Positions 22,010 to 35,800 of a stretch of 64,000 nucleotides of DNA are shown here, one piece after another. Under the pieces are notes generated by a model, which saw nothing but the letters and a program-made list of their open reading frames with translations, was not told the origin of the DNA and searched no databases. The position numbers and the translations under genes were made by a program. Source of the DNA: Lutjanus erythropterus. Lineage: Eukaryota; Chordata; Actinopteri; Lutjaniformes; Lutjanidae. Within the stretch, counting starts at the first letter, position 1. Each line of letters starts with the position of its first letter. Location: contig CM034609.1 in the NCBI GenBank assembly GCA_020091685.1, positions 15,946,204-16,010,203 of the forward strand, written 5' to 3'.

Positions 22010-22993
22010 TCACAACTCGTCTCTTGGGTGTCCATGTGAGCCTGGATGTGTAGGTTGAGTGATGCGCACGTTTTCCTTGTTGTTCTGAAGTAAAGCTTCA
22101 ATGTCACTGTCCAAAAACATGCTCTTTTTGGAATCCTGTCATAAAAGTTAAAAAAAAACATTAGTTCTCATATAGGAATTTAGTCTAATTAGATGGATAA
22201 TATAATGTTTTTACATTTCAGAAATAAATCCATGTCTTACCTCAAAAGACTGGCGTTTCACGCCTACACACGCTGTGGACTGCTCATAACACAGGACTAT
22301 ATCAAGATGCTTTGGTTCTTTAGTCAACAAAGCCACATGGAAGTGGTCATAATGTGATTCTGTTTGGGGATTCAAAAACAAATCAATAATTAAAGTGTGA
22401 AAAATATGCAAAATCATCACTATTTCATCATGATCTTACCTAACAAGTGAATGCAGGAGGATGTCATTTTGTCCTGAGAGACACGGTGATGTTTGTAGGA
22501 CGGCAGTTTCTCACACACGCCTCCACTGATGAGGCTCTCAACCACAGTCTGTCTGCTCTCAGCTGGGACCTCCTTCATGACTTTCTCTATTTCTGGGGGA
22601 CAGTATGCATAATATGTTTTTATTTACTTCCTTGTTGTCTTAAAGCCATATGAGAAATAAATGATACAGTATTAGAAAAAAAGAACATAAAGTCAAAATA
22701 AGTAACCTATAGGTGATAATTCAGTGCATATCATTTTGAATCATTGCTTCTTAAGCTGAAAAGTTATCCACAATACCTCGTGCTGCTGTTAGACAACTTT
22801 CACAGTAGGCATCTGTTAAAAAAGAAAACAGTCAACAGGGTAGAGTTGCTGTCCAACACAAACCAACACTTGCCAAAGTACAAACACTATCACGAATGAG
22901 GTCGTTTTCAATTTACTTACAGCGTTCCGTGTCATTAGGCTGCACAGGAAGAAGGAAGCACATACACATTACAAAAATGGTGATTTTCTTCAT
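22010..22993 (-). CDS. Small secreted/ER saposin-like protein with RDEL tail (canopy/MZB1-like)
   Basis: Five exons on the minus strand: 22993-22921, 22812-22777, 22592-22440, 22359-22241, 22135-22010 (stop TGA), all GT-AG, total 507 nt, 168 aa. Residues 1-19 (MKKITIFVMCMCFLLPVQP) look like a signal peptide; I chose this Met because the longer upstream frame would bury it. Six cysteines at 28, 31, 63, 83, 111 and 118 give a C-x2-C..C..C..C..C pattern, as in saposin-fold canopy and MZB1/pERp1 proteins. 'NDTER..YCESC' is like the canopy start. The C-terminus is RDEL, a KDEL-type ER retrieval signal. Canopy and MZB1 proteins are ER helpers for receptors, Toll-like receptors or immunoglobulin. 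Which relative this is I cannot tell; it is shorter than canopy 3/4. Intact. Confidence 0.8.
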
Positions 22994-24680
<1,687 letters not shown>

Positions 24681-24689
24681 AACGGCAGC

Positions 24690-24966
24690 TAAGTGGTGCT
24701 GTTTTATACCGAAAGCCAGTTTCAGGGCGTTTACATGTCCCATATATGGTAATTTTTACCATATAAGGGTTGACGCATGTGACGCTGGCGTTGCAACGGA
24801 AAAAATGACCGTGTGCGGAAAGGCGAACGTTAGAGCAAGGTCCTCTTTTCAGGCGAGTAAAATCACGACTGGTTGTGCAGCTTTAACGAAGTGGATGTAA
24901 CGAACTACAAGATAAACCAATTAGACAGCCGCCGGCATTTGCCACCATAATCCGCAGCCAGTGTCA
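24690..24966 (+). promoter_or_regulatory. Candidate CpG-containing promoter and noncoding first exon
   Basis: CpG content rises sharply here (GACGCTGGCGTTGCAACGG, GTGCGGAAAGGCGAACG, AGCCGCCGGCATT), with an inverted CCAAT-like AACCAATTAG. The segment ends in GTGTCAACAT followed by a good donor, GTGAGTAG, at 24970. This looks like a noncoding first exon on the plus strand. The next plus-strand gene is sun1, 8 kb on, so it may be a distal sun1 promoter. That link is inference. Confidence 0.35.
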
Positions 24967-25893
24967 ACATGTGAGTAGTCTTGACTTGCGTGTTGATAAT
25001 ATTTATGTAAATTAATTTCACATGTGCTCTCCCGAACTGTCACGAGAGGCTACAACTTATCTTGTGTCTTTGCTGTGGTGCACAGGATTTTGGGAACACG
25101 TCGTGTCTTCCTTGAGCTTTTACTGATAAAAAAAAAGTATATGAACATTAAAAGTTGCAGATAATGAAGCCCAGAGACGGACTTGAGCTTTTGTTTTCCT
25201 GACCAGCGCAGCAGCAGAGGGCTAGGCTAATTTCTTGGACACTTCCGTCTTCTTATAAATCTGTGACAAGGTCGCATTTTGTAGGCTGCGGTCTCTATGT
25301 TGTTTTGCAGCGGTAACTACTGGCTTGTTTGACTGAAAAATGTTTTTGTCAGTCACTGACAAGCATGAGCAAAAATATTTTCCCTGGTCCAAGGCTGGTC
25401 CAGACACTCTGCAGTTACGGCTTCATGAAGAGTGGAAAGAAAAGTTTACTCAAGTATTTTGAGAGACCATTTTCTGCTGCTTTATATTTCTACTTCACTA
25501 CAATTCAGAGCGAAACATATTTTTAGTTATGGGCAATATATGGATATTATATTGATACGAAACCAGATATAGTCTTAGATTTTGTATGTTGTTATATTTT
25601 GATATAACAAGTGTTTTGTTTTTCTGTCTGTTTTAAAGACTGCATCACAGCAAAGTGATGCAAACTACCAGACTCCTGTTTGTTCTGTTATTTGTCTTTA
25701 CCAACTGTGTCTACATTACAGATGATTATTTATCAAAAATCTCATTGTGAAAGCACCACACTGATAGTCATTCCTTCAATACTATTGCAATATTGATGGA
25801 GATATTGGCAAAAATGACATGAATTAATGACTTTGGATTAATATCACTGTTGCATTAATGCACATGTTGCAGTTTACTGCTGTAGATATTTTT

Positions 25894-25895
<2 letters not shown>

Positions 25896-25962
<67 letters not shown>
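25896..25962 (+). repeat. (TG)n microsatellite
   Basis: Pure TG for 67 bases. Open frames on both strands through it are low-complexity artefacts. Confidence 0.95.
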
Positions 25963-25963
<1 letters not shown>

Positions 25964-26782
25964 ACAAACCTGCAGTTTGTACACAGTTAATCTGGAATAC
26001 TACTGGATCCATGAGCCTAGTTTTTTGTGCACCTTCATAACTGTATGTTGACGGACCTCTGTGAATCACAGCTTTTGAAAAACCTTTTAAGGGGTATTGC
26101 ATTTTAAAAAAAATGAGATACTGAAAAAGTATCGATACTCTGATACTTCTGACAACCTTATCTTAATGTAAAGATGTAAAAAACCAGTTGATTCCAAATC
26201 TAACAATAAACAATTGATAAAAGTCTTATCTATGCTGATAAGTCTTATCTAGGCTGCGTTGGGGTGTGAACAGTCCTGTTGTTTACTCTTTGGCACAGTG
26301 GTTGCCCAGCTTCTGTTGTTAACGGCTAAAGGTCACAGACAGATTGGATCCGAAGCCCATCTAAATGAAGTGTACAGGCTGCTCTCCAGCAGATGGCGCC
26401 TTGCCCAAGATCTTATGGTGTGTGCTCACAGTATAATCGAAGGACTCAGATTTGATGTTTTGTATATTTCTGTGGACCATTTCCTGCTTCATCTGATCAG
26501 CTGCTGGTCAACTGCAAAGCAGCTCTGTTGGTGCTGAGAGGATGCACCTTTGACCTTGAGACATGCAGTTTAAGTTTTTTTTTTTTAATATATGAAAGAT
26601 AGTGGGAACTCTCCTCAGATACTTAACAGGTAGGAGCAGTAGGATTTGCCCGAGCTGTTTGTTAACACACCAGAGAGCTAGGTTATCATTGTGTCTCAGA
26701 TACCGATGTTTTGGGTTGGTCATCCAGTGCATCATAAGTGATAATTAAAAGGTTTAATTGATTATATTTCTGAGTCTGTGCA

Positions 26783-26930
26783 TTGCTTTTTAGTGTTTTT
26801 CGGTGAAAATGAAAATTGTGATGCAATAATGATCATTCCCTCTATTTGGAAATCACAGTCAATCACAATATTTGTCAAAATAAGCGCAATACGATTTTTT
26901 CTTCACCATATTGTGCAGCCATAGTAATGT
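26783..26930. repeat. Element ending in ATTGTGCAGCCATAG
   Basis: It contains 'AAATTGTGATGCAATAATGATCATT', 'CAATCACAATATTTGTCAAAATAA' and the end 'CACCATATTGTGCAGCCATAG'. These are shared in order with 29440-29563, so both are copies of the same family as the outer element at 28685-29563. Confidence 0.55.
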
Positions 26931-27037
26931 AATAAGTTTTTGTGCAGAAAGTAAGTTATTACATTATTATCTGGGTTAAAATGAGCTTAATAATTAGCGA
27001 TAAGTACTAATTGGATCAATGATATAATACTATACTT

Positions 27038-27371
27038 TAGGGCTGCGACTAATGATCATTTTTATAGTTCATTAATCTGCGATCATTTTCTCAATGAATT
27101 GATCAATAGTTACTTGTTTTAAAATGTCAGAAAATGTTGAAGAATGTCAATCAGTGTCTCCAAAGGTTACTCACTACCCAACGATATTCAGTTTACTGTC
27201 AGAGAAGAGTAAAGAAACCAGAAAATATTCACATTTTAGAAGCTGGAATCAGAGAATTTTGGCTTTCTTTTCTTAAAAAAATACTCAAACCGATGAATCG
27301 ATTGTCAAAATAGTTGGCATTTAATGAAATAATTGCTTAATATACAATTCATTAATTAATTGCAGCTCTAA
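27038..27371 (+). repeat. Family A element copy 1
   Basis: It starts TTAGGGCTGCGACTAATGAT and ends AATTGCAGCTCTAA, the two ends being imperfect inverted repeats (GGGCTGC / GCAGCTC). Internal blocks AATGTCAGAAAATG, GATATTCAGTTTACTGTCA and AAGAAACCAGAAAATATTC recur in all other family A copies. I recognise this as one of the most abundant short DNA elements of percomorph fish. It has no coding capacity. Confidence 0.75.
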
Positions 27372-27689
27372 GGTACTTATGTTAAGACCCCTGAATCTAA
27401 GTCACAGACAATAATGAAAGGACAATCACTTCTTCCCATGAAAAATAACATATATATACATATTTTTTTATCCCAGTAAATAATTTAATTAACAGTCAAT
27501 GTAATAAGTCATTGGATGACTGACAAAAAGTTACTGGTTCTGAAATGTTATCTGATTATTGGCCAGTTATTACACTGACAACATCAATATTATTGTCAGT
27601 TATTACAGTACTAGCTGCTACAGGCAGGGCTGTTCTGGTGGCAGATGTGATGTGGGGTACCTTCAGTTTGAGTTGAGATCTCCTCCAGG

Positions 27690-28140
27690 GGTTCAATGTC
27701 AACCTAAACAATAGAGTGTGATCCGTGTGAGTGCCGGCAGCTCCAGCAGCAGTCCGGGCCATGCCGTTGCACCAGCGCTGCTTTCCTCCAATAGATTTAA
27801 AGTGTGCGCCCCGGCCCACAATGGAGGGCCTGGGAGTGGGAGGATCAGCTCGGCAGCGATCCTTCTGGCTTTGTTACGCCTGGGAAGCCATTTTGGAAAT
27901 CGGCTTGTTGTGCACTAGCATAACACTCACAAGCTACTTGCAAACTTTTGTGTTTTTTCACCAGAAAATAGCGTTTTGGATCTGTGGGTCCGCAGTAATA
28001 AATAGCCTTTAAGTTTCCGTGCGTCGGGATGCTGGCAGAAGTTTGCGCATCTTCCTTGACAGTAACGTGAGGATATTTTTCCTTTTGGATTACGATCTTA
28101 AAGAATAATAACATACATGGACTCTAACCACGCGGGCAAG
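27690..28140 (+). promoter_or_regulatory. Candidate CpG-containing promoter, possibly of sun1
   Basis: A locally GC- and CpG-richer segment (GTGCGCCCCGGCCC, CGGCAGCGATCC, GTGCGTCGGGATGC) in AT-rich surroundings. It includes AAGCCATTTTGGAAATC, which resembles a YY1 site, and a possible donor AACGTGAGG near 28070. Open frames here have no recognisable protein. The next plus-strand coding exon is sun1 at 32.8 kb, so an alternative 5' exon of sun1 is plausible but unproved. Confidence 0.35.
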
Positions 28141-28684
28141 TTGACATGCTATTACGAATAACATCCCATATGTTTATGTGTCTGTTGTGAATGTGTCGTG
28201 TCGTTTTATCCACATTTATTTTTTCCTTGCTGAGCTCCTTTACCCACAACTAACGCAGTCTCAGGCCCTATTTTCTCGGTTGATTTTTACACATCTGCTG
28301 ACATTATTACTGCTAATTGTGTTATCCATCATTAAGCGTGGTCACTGAGTGCGTGTTTTGACCGAGTAACGTTTAAATGGACCTGTAAGATAAAGTATAG
28401 CGATAGTGCGTCGTTGCACAAGCCTGTAAGTCAGTGCTTTGCTGAGTGACGGCGTTGTCTAAATACATGGCGTCTAAATTTAGCACCGGGCAATGTGAGA
28501 ATTTCTCTGGACTCAAATGTCACTATCTGCAGTTATAATTAAATAAAGTATGCGTTTTAAACGGCACCACTGTGGACAGTGTTTACACAGTAGGTGGACT
28601 CGTCACAGGGCTCAGTAGTTTGTCCTTTTCGTCGCAGGTGGTTTGCGTAAAGGAGCCAGCAAAACAAACGTGTTGCTGTGTAGT

Positions 28685-29563
28685 AGGGCTGCACAATTGT
28701 GTAATATTCAAATAATTTTGAGTTATAATGAAGTGTGGGGCTGCAACTAACAGCTATTTTCGTTGTCGATACACCTATTGATTATTTGTTTGATTTGTAG
28801 ATTGTTTTTGTTCATAAAATGTCAGAAAATGGTGTTAAATGTTGTCAGTGTTTCCCAAAGCCCAAGGTGATGCCCTCATATGTTGCGTTTTACCCACAAC
28901 CCAATGATATTCAGTTTAGAGCTGCTGATGATAATCGATTATTAATCGACTACTAAATAATCTCCAACTATTTTTAAAAATTAAATATGCCCAGCTGTTC
29001 TCTGATTCCAGCTTCTTTGTGACTATTTTCTGGTTTCTTTACTCTTTTATGACCATAAACTGAATATCTTTGGGCTGTGGACAAAACAAGACATTTTAGG
29101 ACATCACCTTGTACTTTGGGGTGCACCGATCTACATTTTTCACCATCATCTGACATTTTATGGACCAAACACCCAATCAATCAATCAAGAAAATAATCCA
29201 CAAATTAATCATGAAGGAAAATAAATGTTAGCTGCAGCCCTCAATCAGTTTACTGTCATAAAAATAAGGAAACCAGGAAATATTCCCATTTAAAAAAGCT
29301 GGGATCAGATGATTTTGACTTTTTTTTTCTTATGATTTATCAATCATCACAATAGTTTGCATTGATTTTAATAGTTTACAACCAGTTGTTCAATCGTTGC
29401 AGCTCTAATGACATAGTGTACTGCTGCAGAGATAAAAAAAAAAGTTAAAATTGTGATGCAAAAATAACATTTTCCAGTAATTGTGACTCATATCGTAGTA
29501 TCTCATAAAATAATTGCAATATGATTTATTTATTTATTTTTTAAGATATCGTGCAGCCCTACT
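28685..29563. mobile_element. Nested cluster: family A copies inside another inverted-repeat element
   Basis: The outer ends TAGGGCTGCACAATTGTG (28685) and ATATCGTGCAGCCCTA (about 29548-29563) are inverted repeats. Between them lie at least three family A segments: plus orientation 28736-28925, minus orientation about 28926-29243, plus orientation 29244-29410. Blocks such as ATAAAATGTCAGAAAATGG and its complement (ATCTGACATTTTATGGACC) mark the orientation switches. This is repeated insertion, or insertion plus rearrangement, at one site. Confidence 0.6.
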
Positions 29564-30954
29564 GTGCAGCGTGTTTAGCATGTAGGTGTGTTTGTGGTAT
29601 GCCTGCATGGCCTGTGATTGTTGAACCTGTCGCCTGAAATATGAGCTCAAGGATTAAATGCCATAATATCTCTCAAAAGGTTCAGTTACACGCAAAGAGA
29701 ACAGCCACACATGAATTGGACTTTATTAAAAACACCTGTGGTCAGACTGCAGGTGAAGATCATTACACTGATTTCCCTTCCTCTCAGTTCAGCCTGCAGT
29801 AGCACAGTTGATGATGAGGTTTGCCTCATGATTCATTTCACCGGTTAACAAGTTTTTAAAAAACTAATCCTGGCTGAATTAAAGCAGTCCCCTTAGCTTT
29901 TGGATATTTGTTTCCGTTTATCCCTCTTTTCGGCTCGGAGACTTGGATGCGGATTTGAAGCATGATTAAGATTATGGGTTGAGATTTTGGTTGTGGATTT
30001 TAGGGAAAGCCATCTGTTTTATTTGCTGCTCCAGCTTGGCGGCGTCTCTCTGTTTTACTGAATAACTGAATAGAGGTTGGAGCTGAAGTTTGCTATTGAA
30101 GGAAGTTCTGGTATATAAACTGGTATGCTACATGGTTACTCAGTTGCCAGTTTATTAGGTGAATTTAGCTAAAAATTTACTTTGAGAACCGTATACTGCA
30201 GCCCAACTTATCTGTCCTGCAATAAATCCCTCTTCATGAAATGTTCAAGTTTTTGTTGAAACTGTTGATTGATTGAAAGCTGAATTTTATTTGATTCTAC
30301 AGAGAAATGTTTCTATTATTTGGCCTGGTGGTTCTCAATTTTTTGGCTGGGGACCCTTATGTACAAATCAATGTCTAGTCGGAACTCCTTATTAGTGATG
30401 AGGGTGCAAAATTAACTATTCTGTTCACGGATTAAATGGCTAGCGTATATTAAAATTTTACTAACCATTCAGTGCTTATCATTGGCTTTTTTGGCTTGGT
30501 ATATGGTGCTAATTTTGTGCCTTATTAATAGACATATAAAGAGTGAATTTTTAAGCTGGAATAAAGAGTCATTTTCTTTGTGGATTTTGCACCAGTTTTG
30601 CACTGATATATTAAAGGTACTTAGAATTACAAACAAATGATCTTATTAAAGAATAATCAAGTAAAATATTCTTAAACATGTTAATGATTGCCAACCAAGT
30701 GTAGAAATCGAGACTGAATAAAAATAAAACAAATAGATAAATACCAGTGCTGTTCAGTATCCTGAATATTTTGATGCTGTCAGTCAATTAGAGGCAGGTT
30801 GTAAAACAAGAATCAGTTTCTCAGCATGTACACCTGACAGGGAGCTCCTCTTGTCCTCAAAAGTAAATCAACCTTAGCATTGTTTTCTGCATTATACGTT
30901 CTGTGAAAAAAGTTTTCATATCAGTAAACATACACTTCCATACTGACATGTCTG

Positions 30955-31440
30955 TGATACGCTCATATCAAATCAATATCGAGCCGATATACTGGTCTAC
31001 TGATATATCGGTTGAGCTTTAAATATGATATAATTAGGGCTCGGTACTGAATGTAGATACTTTTACTGATCAAATTACTTCAACACCATTGAGTATCAAA
31101 AAATGCCTTGTCATTCTACACCAAATTTTGTTACCTAAGGACTCTTGACAGTTATTTACCTTTTTATATAGTCCAATACTGCGCAGCTAATCCACCAGCT
31201 TCTTTGTTTTACTCCAGTTATCCAGATTGAGGAAAGAGCTCAGAGTAAAAATAGATTCTGCAGCTGCTCCCAGGTGTTTGAACAGCTTCTTACTTTAGTA
31301 AGTAACTGTACCATAATGAGTAATGTAATTTTCTTCTTAAAATGCATTTCATTAAATTGATATTGAAAAAAGTATTGTCCAGCAGTATTGAAGTCAAGGT
31401 ATCAGTACCAGTATCGAAAATGTTGATGTCACTTCTGACA
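30955..31440. repeat. Family B fragment and 'GTATCGGTACC'-type repeat
   Basis: 'ATCAATATCGAGCCGATATACTGG..ATATATCGGTTGAGC' (30960-31018) is family B. It runs into 'AGGGCTCGGTACTGAATG' (31037) and 'AAGGTATCAGTACCAGTATCG' (about 31397), typical of another dispersed fish element. No gene. Confidence 0.45.
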
Positions 31441-31504
31441 AACTCTACCCAGCTCACCCTTAAATACCAATCTTTATCTATTCCATTAATTAATAAAAAA
31501 TATA

Positions 31505-31910
31505 TCCTTCCAGAAATCATGACCCAGTTCCTCTTTATAATCCACAGACCTTGTTGTGAGCAGTTTCATGTAGGAACTACTTAATTTCAGTGGTAGAATC
31601 TACCGGAACTACTTTCCCTCTAATAGAAATAAAGCAGTTCCTTCATGAAACTGCTCACAACCAGGCCTGTGGATTATCTTGAGTAAGTGGATCACGATTT
31701 GTGGAAATAGATATTACTGTTGAGTCAAATATATTTTTGTGGACCACAATGAGCGTGTCATACACTCGCATTATATTCGAGAGAAAGCAGACAACTGTAC
31801 AAAACTCGGTACCTCCAAAACTCAGCAGCTCATACCAAAATGATAAATAGCGCCACAGGTAAGAGGAGCAATCTGTGTGTTTGATTTTGGGGTGAACTGT
31901 CCTTTTACTT
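31505..31910. repeat. Family C element copy 3 with long inverted repeat
   Basis: Arms at about 31537-31577 and 31636-31676 are inverted copies: CCACAGACCTTGTTGTGAGC against GCTCACAACCAGGCCTGTGG, with TTTCATGTAGGAACT against AGTTCCTTCATGAAA. This gives a roughly 40-base imperfect stem with a 60-base loop. The downstream half (GGATTATCTTGAGTAAGTGG, GAGAGAAAGCAGAC, GGGGTGAACTGTCC) matches 14150-14340. Confidence 0.65.
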
Positions 31911-32099
31911 CATAAAACAGTTTCAACAAAAACAAGTTATTATAACCTTTGTGAAGGTAGCGCTTATTGCAGGTCTGCTGCATTAGTTTTAGTTAGGTAG
32001 TAGTGTACTGTTGTAAATGTATCTGCACAACCTGTTCACATATTGTATGTTTCACTATGAGCTCAACCCTCACACCAGTTGTTTCCCGCCCATAGCCTA

Positions 32100-32791
32100 A
32101 AACTCAGCCCCACCCCTTGCTTTTTGTTTCATAATACTGCTCTCTCTGTGCGTGGAGCTTACCCGAGAAGTCACTGTAGGAGTAGCTGCTGTCCTGTTGA
32201 GGAGTCTGCTTAATACAACAGGAGAGAGGATCGTCATTTTGTCCGTCCCGTCTCTGCCAGCCAGCCCTGTCAGTTACTGCCGGGTTACGGACCAGAGGAG
32301 AAGAGACGAGTCATTCATTACAGTGTCCGTAGCCTCCGTCAACAACCAGCCGGAGCCAACATGCAGGAAGAGGTCGGCCAACTCTCGTCCACTGTTAGAT
32401 CCACAGTAGCGTTGTTGTGTTCCTGGGGAAGAGGAATGTCCAGCAGCTCTCATTAGGGCCTGCCTGTGCTCGGCTTTCTGACACGGTTGTACAGCGTAGC
32501 AGTAACCGGTGGTTGTGTTTTCTTGGAGAGCAGCCCAGTGAATAGCGCTAGAATTGATTTGGAGAGAGGCTGGGAATTTATCAGTGCTGTATTGTATTTA
32601 ATGTGTAGATACTATTCTGAATCTGTTTTTAAAATACAAACAGTGGCAGAACTTGAGCTCATTAGCAGAACTAATTTGTCTGCAAGACACAGGCTGAACA
32701 AGGCAGTTTATGCATTTATTATGCATGGAAGTTTGTCCACCATGTCAGTTTTGGCTAAAGAGTGCTATCCTTTGCACCCTGACTCTTGCAG
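32100..32791 (+). promoter_or_regulatory. sun1: Probable sun1 proximal 5' region and exon upstream of the start codon
   Basis: A CpG-containing segment (GTCCGTCCCGTCTC, GCCGGGTTACGGACC, GTCCGTAGCC, AACCAGCCGGAGCC) lies just before the first sun1 coding exon, whose acceptor TCTTGCAG ends at 32791. It could be the proximal promoter plus first exon. A short upstream frame begins at the ATG at 32361 (M-Q-E-E-V-G-Q-L). The donor of this exon is not clear: GTAGGAG near 32175, GTCGGCC near 32373 and GTAGCG near 32407 are all weak. Confidence 0.45.
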
Positions 32792-32806
32792 TCTAAACAA
32801 AGAAGA

Positions 32807-35800
32807 ATGACCATGGATTTTTCTCAACTGCACACATACACGCCGCCACAGTGTGCCCCGGAGAACACCGGCTATACCTACTCTCTCAGGTGAGACCTCA
32901 GTGCCGTGCTGCGGTATGCTTGCACAGTCAAGCTTATGGCATTTCAGTTACACCCTGCCTGTCACTTGTGACTCCACACAGCTCAGCGTATTAACTCCAA
33001 ATGAAGCCAAATTGTCCTTGAGACCGTGCCGTTGCATTTTAATCAGTTTTAAGGCTTTGAAAGTGTAGTGTCAACCAGCTACAACCTTGATGCTGTTACT
33101 TTACTCATGACAGTGTGATATGATGAGAGGTTTATAGGCTGCCAAATTACCCATCCAACATTCACTGCCGGTTTTCTGTGTCCCGTTTAAAGACAAAATG
33201 AGCTGACTGTGTGTTGATTTCAGGCTGCAGCCTGCTTCTACAGTCAAGCCCTTCTCTGCAGTTTGATTGGAAATTGGTTATAAACATGATTACAGCAACA
33301 AAATGCTTCAATGTTTCTTTTTTATTACATTGTTATTGTTTAACTTTCAGAGGTTTTCTAAGCCAGTTACTCTTTTAAAAAAAACTGTGGTTGTGGTTTT
33401 GATGACTCAGCCTCATGATTCAGTTGGCGTGTGTTTATATGCTTGGTGGGGAGTTAGGGGAGGCTTGCACAGGGTAAAAACAGCATGCACGATAGATTTT
33501 TCTGAACATACTTTCACCACATTGTAGATTCAACTAAAGTTGTCAAAAGAATTGTTTAAAAACAATGCAATACTAAGTTTTTATTGAATCAAAAGCTATT
33601 AAAAGTTATTCAAGTGCTCATTCAAGACCTCAGTTCGGTTCAGTCTTTATTGTCCTGCACCAAAACCAGACAGTGTTCAGTGACTTGTCTGTAGCAGCAC
33701 TGTGGGTAAAAATGATCCTATTTTGTGTGTGTAGGACAACCCTAGAATCAACTTTTTTGCAGCTTTTGAAAAGTAAAAGGTAGCCCTTAGCTTTGGATAC
33801 AGTGTATACCATTCCTGCTACACCAACGTGCTCGTCATCCATGCATTGTTTGTCGAGCGCCTCGTCACAGATCATGCCGTAGGTGTGGTCGACACTTCAC
33901 CAGTGAGGTCTGTGCATGTGGAGGAATGTAGCTGCCTTCAGTGCTGTCAGGGTTGATGTCGGCAGTTCTGAGAACAGAGGAAAGCATTTGGGCGTGTAGG
34001 TCAGAGAAATGAAATATCACCTTACCCTGTGCTTGACTCACTTTGCTGCTTGAGGGAAAGGAAGAGTTACGGCACGAGAAGAGACCTGCCATTATTTAAG
34101 TGAAAGTATGAAGGTGTCTTGTAAAAAAAAAATGAGTTGGAACAAAGACCTCTCATTAGGTTAACAGCTTGGTTTTGCAGAAATGCAGAGCTCATTGTGA
34201 AAACTGCAGTCAGTGGGCCCCATCCAGCTAAACAAGTTCAGGCCACAGTCTACTAGTAATTTCGTGTCACATTATGTGATCGTTGTATTAGATGCTTTCT
34301 ATATATAATATATCAGCTGCTCTTATAGTTTTATGTGGGTATGGCTTTAATGCACAGCGGGAATTTGCCTGTTAGGTGTTTTCATGTTGAGGTGGAGAAT
34401 AACATGTATGCTGATGTTACATCAAGAGTTGTCACAATACACAAAGTTTGATAACTTTTCTCAATGGGTCTTAAAATACCATGGCAAGTCCTAGACATAC
34501 AAATTTTTAAAAAGTTAACAACCTGCATATGGTGCTTGTGCAGAAAAAGTCTGGCTTTGTACTGTTGCAATCCAAATTTCAGGCAAGACAATAAAGACTG
34601 AACTCAAATGGGGTCTTCAATGCGCTCTTAGACCATTTTTGAACAGCTTCAGTACTTTTGATACAATAATTAGGGCTGTGATGGTATTATTATTTTTTTC
34701 TTACTGTAGTGACAAAGCACCCTAGTCCTGCGAGATGGCATTTTGCCATGACTGCCTTAATAATTGCATTTTATTGGACTTTATGGAATCATACTCTCAT
34801 AAGCATAACAAATCTTCTTTAAGGAATAGGGCAGTGTATAAGTGTACATACCGTGCAAAAGAGAGCGAGTCAGCAGCACAGAGTGAGGGTACTGTGAGCA
34901 GAGCAGTAAGTTGTCAGTGTGGCCGTAAATGTACATTACAGGTTAGAGTGTTATTTACTCTACTGAACTGGCATATGACGATGTCCATAGTGACATGTCA
35001 TGATGGATGATGATGATCATTTTTATAAACTTCATTTTATACTTTTTATATGTATGTATGTTGCATACTAATTACAAATTGGACAGTATTTTCTGCTTTT
35101 TTCCTTTAGTAAATCAGCCACAAAGTGCTATTATAATATACCCATCCTTCATTTTGTGCTGTCTGGCTGACACTGAAAAACATATTCATCAGTTGTAATG
35201 TATCACAATGGCAGATTGTGAAAACAGTAGTCGATGACTGCCAGGTATCACAGTGGAAGATGATGCGCCATGTGCCCAACCTGCATGCAGCATGACAGAA
35301 ATGGCAACACAAGAGGCAAAAAAAAAATAAAAAATCCATTAACATCCTCAACATTTCGCTTCACCTTTGCAGCACACAAAGCGCATTCCCGGTAATGTGA
35401 AATGCAGTCTTGGTAACTAATCTTATGAGTCACTCTGTGGACTGAGGCAAAAGAAGATGAATGTACAAAAGCTCGTTTGACACCCCACTGGAATCTGACA
35501 GGTAGACTGAAAGACTGGAACAAGCTAATCGTGTTCTTCCTTTGAATGCAGTCAGCTGAGACGCTATTAATGAACCTCACAGTCACAACCGTGGCTCTGA
35601 TCCCAGGATTAGACTAATAGTTTATGCTTCTTGACCAGCTAGTTGAGAGATCTGTGGCTTTTATTAGCGTGTGTGTACTGCAGCTGAGCGCATAATGATT
35701 CTCTGCTCTCCTGAGAAATAAACTTGATGAAATTTAAATCAGCTAACTAAAGGCAGTTAAATGTCTTTGTCTCAGCCTATACTCTAAGTAAATGGCAGAA

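Noticed and set aside
24785-24800. GTTGCAACGG as an RFX X-box tied to ciliary genes
   Set aside because: Only a half-like match to the X-box consensus, and it is far from ccp110, which is transcribed the other way from near 20 kb.
25858-26102. Open frames of Val-Cys and Thr-His repeats
   Set aside because: Pure products of the TG microsatellite read on both strands. The same applies to 40078-40415 and to the Tyr-Ile frame at 23597-23797.
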